A stretch of DNA of 20,700 bases from Candidatus Poseidoniaceae archaeon. Its GTDB lineage: Archaea; Thermoplasmatota; Poseidoniia; Poseidoniales; Poseidoniaceae. Location of the stretch: positions 1 to 20,700 of the forward strand of contig DUKK01000151.1 in NCBI GenBank assembly GCA_013329355.1, read 5' to 3'. A program made the translations under genes and the position numbers. Shown here in pieces: positions 16,111 through 20,700 of this stretch. The notes under the pieces are model-generated. The model saw nothing but the letters and a program-made list of their open reading frames with translations, did not search any database and was not told the DNA's origin. The stretch's first letter is position 1, and each line of letters begins with the position of its first letter.

Positions 16111-16148
16111 GATATTCCCAGTTGACTCGAGTGCATTAGGATGGTGGT

Positions 16149-16183
16149 TAAATTTATGCGTCAATACGGAGAAAAAAGATAAG
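16149..16183. promoter_or_regulatory. Probable divergent promoter elements
   Basis: In the 103-base gap between divergent starts at 16110 and 16214, TTAAATTTAT (16148-16157) reads as ATAAATTTAA on the minus strand, about 40 bases before the transporter ATG. AAAAAAGATAAG (16172-16183) lies about 30-40 bases before the plus-strand ATG at 16214. Both are placed as expected for archaeal TATA boxes; this is a visual call. Confidence 0.35.
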
Positions 16184-16213
16184 TCTCAAAGAGTGGCTCG
16201 GACTCGATACTAC

Positions 16214-17581
16214 ATGGCTGAATTAGTCAATTCGTGGGAGCAACCAATCAACACTGGGGAAATTCCGCTAAACAGGAGTATGTTCGACGCCATTGTTGTA
16301 GGTGGAGGTCCGGGTGGGTCATCTGCTGCAGGTTACTTAGCTATGGCTGGAAAGTCGGTATTGCTATTAGAAAAGGGCCTATGGCCTCGAGACAAAGTCT
16401 GTGGGGATGCTGTTGGAGGGAAATCACTTGGCCATGTCAAGGCGTTAGGAGTCAAAGAAACCTTAGAAAAATCTCCTCATTTTAGAGTCACTGGGATTAA
16501 ATTCTCATCACCAAAAGGCAATACTGTAAGAGTTGCGCTGCCAGAGGAAGATGTTCAAAGACTTGAAGCTGGTTATTCTCTTCCAAGAAAACAATTCGAT
16601 CACCTGTTATTTGACAAATGTCAACAATTAGTGCGAGAGAATGGCGGCAAGGTTATCCAAAATTGCTTGGTGACCGGAGTTTTGTTCGATGATGGTGAAG
16701 GTGGAGAAGACCCCGGTAACGGTAGTGGCAACCGCCGCCATGCAAAAGGTGTAACAGTAAAGGTAGGAGGTCGCAAAGGAGAGGAAAGAACCTACTATTC
16801 AACGGAGATCGTTGGTGCAGCAGGCTATCAATGTCCGGTTGCAAAAGCCGTAGTTAGGGATTCCTTTGATGAAGTACTGGTCGACAATACACATTTTTGT
16901 GATGGTTATCGAGAATATTGGCGTAATGTCAAGGGTTGCGGTGATGGGGTTGGTGACATCGAAATACACTTTGTCGACTCTGTTGTGCCCGGATACTTTT
17001 GGATGTTTCCCGTTTCCAAGGACGTAGTCAATGTCGGAATTGGTATGGTGGTCAGTCTACTGCAAAAAGAGAAGAAAAAACTACGCCTGCTGCAGAAAGA
17101 CGTTATTGAAAATCATCCTTTATTCAAAGAACGATTTGCGGATGCAGAAATGATAAGGGGTAGTGGCAGAGGGTGGGCATTACCCTTTGGTTCACCGCGT
17201 AAGAAAGCAAAGCATCAACCGCGCCGGGCAAGTATGAACGGCATTCGTTTGGTTGGCGACTCGGCATCACTCGTTGACCCCTTTTCTGGTGAAGGTGTTG
17301 GTAATGCATTGGTCACCGGTGAGTTGGCTGCTAAACACATAATCGATGGTAAATCTCCCGAAGAATATCAAACCGAAATGTGGAAAATTCTTGGCCCGGA
17401 GCTGACAAACTCTTACCGCATGCAGAAACTCAGCAGGAGAAAGTGGCTGCTCAACTGGTTCGTCGGGAAAGCGAGCAAAAAGCCAGAAATACAGGAAATG
17501 ATGACCGAGATGATTGCTTCTAAAGAAGCACAGGAAAACCTTCACTCACCGTGGTTCATGTTTAAGACACTGATGTTCTAG
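16214..17581 (+). CDS. Geranylgeranyl reductase family FAD protein
   Basis: 455-residue flavoprotein of the geranylgeranyl reductase family. In archaea such enzymes saturate the isoprenoid chains of membrane lipids; others act on quinone tails or unrelated substrates. Visible: FAD-binding VVGGGPGGSSAAG (28-40) with acidic E53 at the end of the second strand, KVCGDAVGG (61-69), the substrate-channel motif PGYFWMFPVSKDVVNVGIGM and the second FAD motif GDSASLVDPFSGEGVGNAL. An uncommon Gly/Asp/Glu-rich loop (DDGEGGEDPGNGSGN) interrupts the middle. The start is undecided. The ATG at 16214 has a TATA-like element about 30 bases upstream. The ATG at 16280 is closer to the family N terminus, but its GGAG is only one base away. 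Upstream in-frame sequence back to 15842 is antisense to the transporter gene and was excluded. Confidence 0.83.
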   Translation: MAELVNSWEQPINTGEIPLNRSMFDAIVVGGGPGGSSAAGYLAMAGKSVLLLEKGLWPRDKVCGDAVGGKSLGHVKALGVKETLEKSPHFRVTGIKFSSPKGNTVRVALPEEDVQRLEAGYSLPRKQFDHLLFDKCQQLVRENGGKVIQNCLVTGVLFDDGEGGEDPGNGSGNRRHAKGVTVKVGGRKGEERTYYSTEIVGAAGYQCPVAKAVVRDSFDEVLVDNTHFCDGYREYWRNVKGCGDGVGDIEIHFVDSVVPGYFWMFPVSKDVVNVGIGMVVSLLQKEKKKLRLLQKDVIENHPLFKERFADAEMIRGSGRGWALPFGSPRKKAKHQPRRASMNGIRLVGDSASLVDPFSGEGVGNALVTGELAAKHIIDGKSPEEYQTEMWKILGPELTNSYRMQKLSRRKWLLNWFVGKASKKPEIQEMMTEMIASKEAQENLHSPWFMFKTLMF

Positions 17582-17589
17582 GTGATTAC

Positions 17590-18375
17590 GTGGACAATAG
17601 CCTAAACGGAATCGATGCCGTGTTTTTGGACTTGGATGGCACGATATACCTCGGTAACGAATTAATTCCGGGTGCGCTGAAATTTTTACAACGGTGCAGT
17701 GACAACGGCATTAAGCGATTTTTCCTATCAAATAATTCTAGCCGCTCAGTAACGCAATACCTTAACAAGTTGCATAATCTTGGTATTCCGGCTAATCAGG
17801 AAGACATTCTGTTGTCAACCCACGATCTGTTGGCCTGGCTAGATAAAAACGGGGTGACAAAAACCTGGTTAATCGGGACTGAAGGTATGCGAGCGATGCT
17901 TGAAACTCATGGTATTGCCACCGCGTGTGAAGACCCTGAATATGTTGTATTAGGTTACGATACAGAAATATCCTATCACAAAATCGCTCAAGGCAGTATC
18001 TATCTTCATCGAGGTATTCCGCTAGTAGCAAGTCACCCTGACATGGTTTGTCCCTCCCCTAACGGAGGTCTTCCGGATGTTGGTGCCTATTTGGCGATGT
18101 TGAAGGCAACTACTGGAGTAGATCCCGTTCATATCACAGGTAAACCAAATGCCGGAATGATACTTCATAAAATTGATGAATTGGGGTTGTTGCCTCATCG
18201 ATGTGCCATGGTTGGTGACCGTTTATACACTGATATAGCGATGGCGAATCGTGCTGGATGTGTTGGAATTCTTGTGCTATCTGGCGAGGCTAAAATGGAA
18301 GATGTTGCGCTACTGGATGAGGCCGCTGAACAATACCCTACGCTTATCGTTGATAGTGTAGCCAATTTATTGTAG
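17590..18375 (+). CDS. HAD-IIA (NagD-like) phosphatase
   Basis: 261-residue HAD phosphatase of subfamily IIA, the group holding NagD, 4-nitrophenylphosphatase and phosphoglycolate/glycerol-phosphate phosphatase. Motifs: FLDLDGTIY (D14 nucleophile, D16), FFLSNNSS (S47), HITGKPNAGM (K185) and MVGDRLYTDIAMA (D210, D215). The C2-type cap contains SHPDMVCPSPNGGLPDVGA (148-166), in the substrate-selecting position. The start is GTG at 17590, preceded by AGGTGATTAC overlapping the upstream stop. Substrate cannot be read by eye. It follows the lipid-reductase-family gene by 8 bases and precedes the NERD gene by 8 bases, so the three are probably co-transcribed. Confidence 0.87.
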   Translation: MDNSLNGIDAVFLDLDGTIYLGNELIPGALKFLQRCSDNGIKRFFLSNNSSRSVTQYLNKLHNLGIPANQEDILLSTHDLLAWLDKNGVTKTWLIGTEGMRAMLETHGIATACEDPEYVVLGYDTEISYHKIAQGSIYLHRGIPLVASHPDMVCPSPNGGLPDVGAYLAMLKATTGVDPVHITGKPNAGMILHKIDELGLLPHRCAMVGDRLYTDIAMANRAGCVGILVLSGEAKMEDVALLDEAAEQYPTLIVDSVANLL

Positions 18376-18383
18376 GTTATACC

Positions 18384-19289
18384 ATGAGTCTACTGAAACG
18401 GTTTTCATGGCTAATTCAGCGCAGGAAAAAGTTCCCCCATGATGAAATTCATCGCGCCGGGGAATTAGCAGAAATGCGATTAGCTAAACTATCTAGGGCG
18501 GCTGGAAAAGCCAACGGATGGCAGGTTTTTGAATCGGTGAGAATTCCTGACCCTAATGGCGGTCGACGTGAAATTGACATGGTGATAATCGGTGGCAATA
18601 CAATTTTAGTTGTCGAACAAAAACATTGGGCTGGCTCATTCCGTATCAACAAGGAACATCATTTCATTCAACGAAGAAAAAATGGCCAGGAGCACAATCA
18701 TGACGGGGTTGCCGATAGAATCGCTCGCAAAGCCGGGTTGTTATTGGAATTACACAGTGGTAGACTAAATCTTCCGGAGGGGGAATTACCAGAACAAAGG
18801 GTGATTATCGCGATGACTCATCACAAACTTGAGTGGCCGAAAATACCTGAAGATCTGAGTGCTGAAATGGTTAATGAAAAAGGCTTTTTGGACATTCTAA
18901 AAACCATTAATCCTGGCCAGCCAAATCAAGGACTAACTGAGACACTGGAAGGTTTCAACACTTGGGATGAAGTACACATGTATGGTGGGTTGTTGAATAA
19001 AGGTGATGTTATATCGCTTGGCTTGGGGAATCAACTAGAAGCAATCTTTGAGCGACGAGAACACTCAGTAAATGGAAATACGACCCATCGTCGAGGCTGG
19101 TTTTCAATATTTAGTAAACAGCCTTCTCTAGCGAAAATAAAAATCGGTAGCAAAAATGTTGAGCTAAGGGTTGCCCACGGCGCCTGCCTCAGAATGCACG
19201 TAGTCGGAGAGTCCGTGGCAAGAGATATTCCGTGGGCATGTATCGACAGGATCGCTTTGTCTAAACCGGCGGCTGAGTGGAATCGGTGA
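18384..19289 (+). CDS. NERD-domain (nuclease-related) protein
   Basis: 301-residue protein with an N-terminal NERD domain (about 20-130): AGELAEMRLAKL (25-36), REIDMVIIGGNTILVVEQKHW (62-82) and a following GSFRINK strand. D65 and the E78-Q79-K80 triplet correspond to the restriction-endonuclease-like D...ExK core, so a metal-dependent nuclease is possible, though NERD activity is rarely shown. A helical middle section (130-230) and a separate basic C-terminal beta segment (about 243-301, with VELRVAHGACLRMHVVG) are not recognised. There is no membrane helix. It carries no recognisable helicase or kinase partner domain, unlike several bacterial NERD fusions. ATG at 18384, 8 bases after the phosphatase stop and 4 bases before the PQ-loop gene. 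Confidence 0.8.
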   Translation: MSLLKRFSWLIQRRKKFPHDEIHRAGELAEMRLAKLSRAAGKANGWQVFESVRIPDPNGGRREIDMVIIGGNTILVVEQKHWAGSFRINKEHHFIQRRKNGQEHNHDGVADRIARKAGLLLELHSGRLNLPEGELPEQRVIIAMTHHKLEWPKIPEDLSAEMVNEKGFLDILKTINPGQPNQGLTETLEGFNTWDEVHMYGGLLNKGDVISLGLGNQLEAIFERREHSVNGNTTHRRGWFSIFSKQPSLAKIKIGSKNVELRVAHGACLRMHVVGESVARDIPWACIDRIALSKPAAEWNR

Positions 19290-19293
19290 TTAT

Positions 19294-19563
19294 TTGGCTG
19301 GCCTTGTCATCGAAGCAATCGGCATAACTGCAGGCGTGGTTGGCGTGATTGCGTGGGGTCCCCAAATACTTGAGGTGTGGAAATACAAACGCCACGATGG
19401 TATCTCGATACCTACATTCTCAATTGTTGCATTTTCATTGACATTATGGCTAATTTACGGTCTTGCCATCAAATCTACAGCGATGATTTTTGCTAATATT
19501 CTCACACTAAGCGTCATTGCGAGTATAATAATCGGGGTTGTGAGGATTCGAAAAAGTGGCTGA
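19294..19563 (+). CDS. SemiSWEET / PQ-loop small membrane protein
   Basis: 89-residue protein with three predicted membrane helices (about 5-25, 39-57, 62-83) and the PQ-loop signature GVIAWGPQILEVWKYKRHDGIS (residues 17-38; PQ at 23-24), followed by a conserved TFSIVAFSLTLWLIYGL helix. Prokaryotic SemiSWEETs dimerise to form a sugar uniporter, and length and order fit. The start is TTG at 19294, supported by GGTGATTAT just upstream, which overlaps the NERD stop. Substrate is unknown; related PQ-loop proteins can carry amino acids. Confidence 0.85.
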   Translation: MAGLVIEAIGITAGVVGVIAWGPQILEVWKYKRHDGISIPTFSIVAFSLTLWLIYGLAIKSTAMIFANILTLSVIASIIIGVVRIRKSG

Positions 19564-19591
19564 GTTGTATCAATAATTATTCGAGATGTTC

Positions 19592-19598
19592 ATATATG
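19592..19598 (+). promoter_or_regulatory. TATA-like box before the sHsp-like/dnaK pair
   Basis: ATATATG (19592-19598) lies in an 80-base A/T-rich gap, about 46-52 bases before the ATG at 19644, giving a leader of roughly 20 bases if transcription begins 25-30 bases downstream. It is the first clear gap after the four-gene series and could drive both chaperone-related genes. Visual call only. Confidence 0.4.
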
Positions 19599-19643
19599 TG
19601 AAGTTATTAGACACTATGTAACCGATGGTTCAGTAGTGGTCAC

Positions 19644-20330
19644 ATGAGCGATAACGATGATTGGGAAGAACAGATGATTGACAGACTAGTCGAGATGTTC
19701 AAGGGCATGGGCATGTCATTAAATAAATCTCAAATCAAGAGTATGATGGAGCAGTTTAAGTCTCAATTCGAAAAAATGGGTCTAGATGCCGACAAGCTGA
19801 ATAGTGGTGATGTAAACTTCAACTTTGACTTATCAAATCTTAGCAAGATGTTCCAATCCGGTCAGTCGATAGAAGATATACTAGGCAATCTAGGGATGGA
19901 TGTCAAAGTTGACGCTATACCCGTCGAGATCGAAACTCCAGAAATTGAAGACGACAACGACGAGGTGTTAAGACTACCAAGTGACGATTTCTATCTAGAT
20001 GGCTGGAACATGTCTATAACGATTGATTTCGCCCTCAAAGGTGATATCAAGGAAATGCAGATGGAAATGAATCTTTCCAAGGGCGGCTCAATGCTTGAGA
20101 TAATGAAGCAGACACAAACTAAGCCGATGGCGAGAATAAAATTGCCACATCCATGCGAAGATGTTGTTGGGTGGTCATTGAATAATGGTATTCTCGATGT
20201 TACATTAAAGTTAACTCCACAAGGCTCTGCCTTGAAAGATAGTGATGATGAAAATCCAGCGGCCGATGTTAGTTTAGATTTTGGTGAGGATGATGATGAT
20301 GATGATGATGGTGGAATTCCAATATTTTAA
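19644..20330 (+). CDS. Alpha-crystallin/Hsp20-like protein upstream of dnaK
   Basis: 228-residue acidic, methionine-rich protein. Residues 1-85 are predicted amphipathic helices with many Met (FKGMGMSLNKSQ, SMMEQFKSQFEKMG), plausible for hydrophobic client contact. Residues about 106-190 resemble the alpha-crystallin fold: LRLPSDDFYLDGWNMSITID, ARIKLPHP and the typical penultimate strand NNGILDVTLKL (180-190). The last residues contain Ile-Pro-Ile (225-227), the IxI motif by which small heat-shock proteins lock into oligomers, preceded by seven consecutive Asp. Overall it is longer than ordinary sHsps, and the core lacks the usual A-x-x-x-n-G-v-L spacing in parts, so this is a divergent or co-chaperone form. 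Position 17 bases before dnaK supports a proteostasis role. The fold assignment is inference. Confidence 0.6.
   Translation: MSDNDDWEEQMIDRLVEMFKGMGMSLNKSQIKSMMEQFKSQFEKMGLDADKLNSGDVNFNFDLSNLSKMFQSGQSIEDILGNLGMDVKVDAIPVEIETPEIEDDNDEVLRLPSDDFYLDGWNMSITIDFALKGDIKEMQMEMNLSKGGSMLEIMKQTQTKPMARIKLPHPCEDVVGWSLNNGILDVTLKLTPQGSALKDSDDENPAADVSLDFGEDDDDDDDGGIPIF
20289..20309 (+). repeat. Seven tandem GAT codons
   Basis: Seven uninterrupted GAT triplets encode a poly-Asp run just before the C-terminal IPI motif of the sHsp-like protein. A length change would add or remove Asp residues without shifting the frame. Confidence 0.85.
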
Positions 20331-20333
20331 ATT

Positions 20334-20340
20334 AAGGAGA
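20334..20340 (+). promoter_or_regulatory. Shine-Dalgarno of dnaK
   Basis: AAGGAGA, 7 bases before the ATG at 20348, is a strong ribosome-binding site lying just after the upstream stop codon, and it fixes the dnaK start. Confidence 0.7.
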
Positions 20341-20347
20341 TGAAAGA

Positions 20348-20700
20348 ATGAGTAAGGTAATAGGAATAGATTTAGGAACAACAAACAGCTGTGTAGCGAC
20401 AATAGAAAACGGTGAAGCGGTAGTAATTGCTAATGCAGAGGGCGCAAGAACGACCCCCTCTGTGGTTGCTTTTGCTAAAGATGGTGGAGAACGATTGATT
20501 GGGGTAACTGCGAAACGTCAGGCGGTTACCAACTCCCAACGAACCTTGTTATCAGTAAAACGGCACATGGGAACAGACTGGAATACTAATATTGACGATA
20601 AGGAGTACACTCCTCAAGAAATTTCGGCGTTTATTCTACAAAAGTTAAAGGCCGATGCTGAGGCATATTTGGGCTCGGAAGTAAAGCAAGCAGTTATTAC
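20348..20700 (+). CDS. dnaK: Chaperone DnaK (Hsp70), N-terminal part, cut by window edge
   Basis: ATP-dependent protein-folding chaperone working with DnaJ and GrpE. Only about 117 residues of the nucleotide-binding domain are present. They include the phosphate-1 motif IGIDLGTTNSCV (5-16), ARTTPSVVAF (33-42), SVKRHMGTD (69-77) and the YTPQEISAFILQKLK helix (87-101). Between KRHMGT and the YTPQEIS stretch the protein lacks the roughly 24-residue insertion of proteobacterial DnaK, the form known from Gram-positive bacteria and archaea. Archaeal dnaK is generally viewed as acquired from bacteria; the A/T-rich 5' end is only weak support here. grpE and dnaJ may lie downstream, outside the window. 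Confidence 0.95.
   Translation, partial: MSKVIGIDLGTTNSCVATIENGEAVVIANAEGARTTPSVVAFAKDGGERLIGVTAKRQAVTNSQRTLLSVKRHMGTDWNTNIDDKEYTPQEISAFILQKLKADAEAYLGSEVKQAVI

Noticed and set aside
15842..16213. In-frame N-terminal extension of the reductase-family protein
   Set aside because: It runs antisense through the 5' half of the EamA transporter gene, reads as low-complexity Ser/Thr/Ala sequence, and the FAD-binding motif normally lies near the N terminus.
20289..20309. GAT repeat as a phase-variation switch
   Set aside because: The unit is three bases, so slippage cannot shift the frame; it can only change the Asp run length.
20340..20351. Mini-frame ATG-AAA-GAA-TGA overlapping the dnaK ATG
   Set aside because: A three-codon leader overlapping the Shine-Dalgarno sequence is most simply chance; no evidence supports translation.

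Overview
The window looks like a piece of a planktonic euryarchaeal genome of the Thermoplasmatota type, most likely Marine Group II (Poseidoniales) or a close relative. The archaeal signal comes from a diphthine synthase (Dph5) and a Trm5-type tRNA methyltransferase. They sit among features common in marine Thermoplasmatota: an exported zinc carboxypeptidase, a leucyl aminopeptidase, membrane-anchored secreted proteins with acidic, Asn/Asp/Ser-rich ectodomains, a geranylgeranyl-reductase-family flavoprotein, and a bacterial-type DnaK. Coding density is very high. No tRNA, rRNA, CRISPR array, insertion sequence or phage gene was seen, and no stretch over 300 bases lacks a gene. The lineage is inferred from gene content, not from a marker tree.

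Layout. (1) 1-2782, plus: the 3' part of an M14 carboxypeptidase and an M17 leucyl aminopeptidase, a peptide-degradation pair. (2) 2783-3382, minus: a secreted cupredoxin-like protein, divergent from (3) 3477-5486, plus: an N-terminally anchored LVIVD-repeat protein. (4) 8206-5547, minus, an apparent operon: Trm5-like methyltransferase, a tiny zinc-ribbon protein of 51 codons or fewer, a HAD phosphatase, and an alpha/beta hydrolase. (5) 8205-11183, plus: Dph5 and a PutP-like sodium symporter with an extra C-terminal ectodomain. (6) 12037-11192, minus: a PqqB-like metallo-beta-lactamase-fold protein. It is divergent from (7) 12142-13890, plus: a large soluble protein of unknown function. (8) 16110-13892, minus: EamA-family transporter followed by a Cys/Met-metabolism PLP enzyme. 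(9) 16214-19563, plus: geranylgeranyl reductase family protein, NagD-like HAD phosphatase, NERD-domain protein and SemiSWEET/PQ-loop protein, all within 4-8 bases of each other. (10) 19644-20700, plus: an unusual small-heat-shock-like protein followed 17 bases later by dnaK, which runs off the window.

Functional reading. The carboxypeptidase, aminopeptidase and sodium symporter fit a protein- and peptide-scavenging heterotroph. Trm5 and Dph5 both act on translation accuracy and are divergently transcribed from start codons that share bases. The final pair looks like a chaperone operon. The least explained items are the sHsp-like partner of DnaK, the small zinc ribbon, the symporter-ectodomain fusion, the stand-alone PqqB-like protein and its unknown divergent neighbour.
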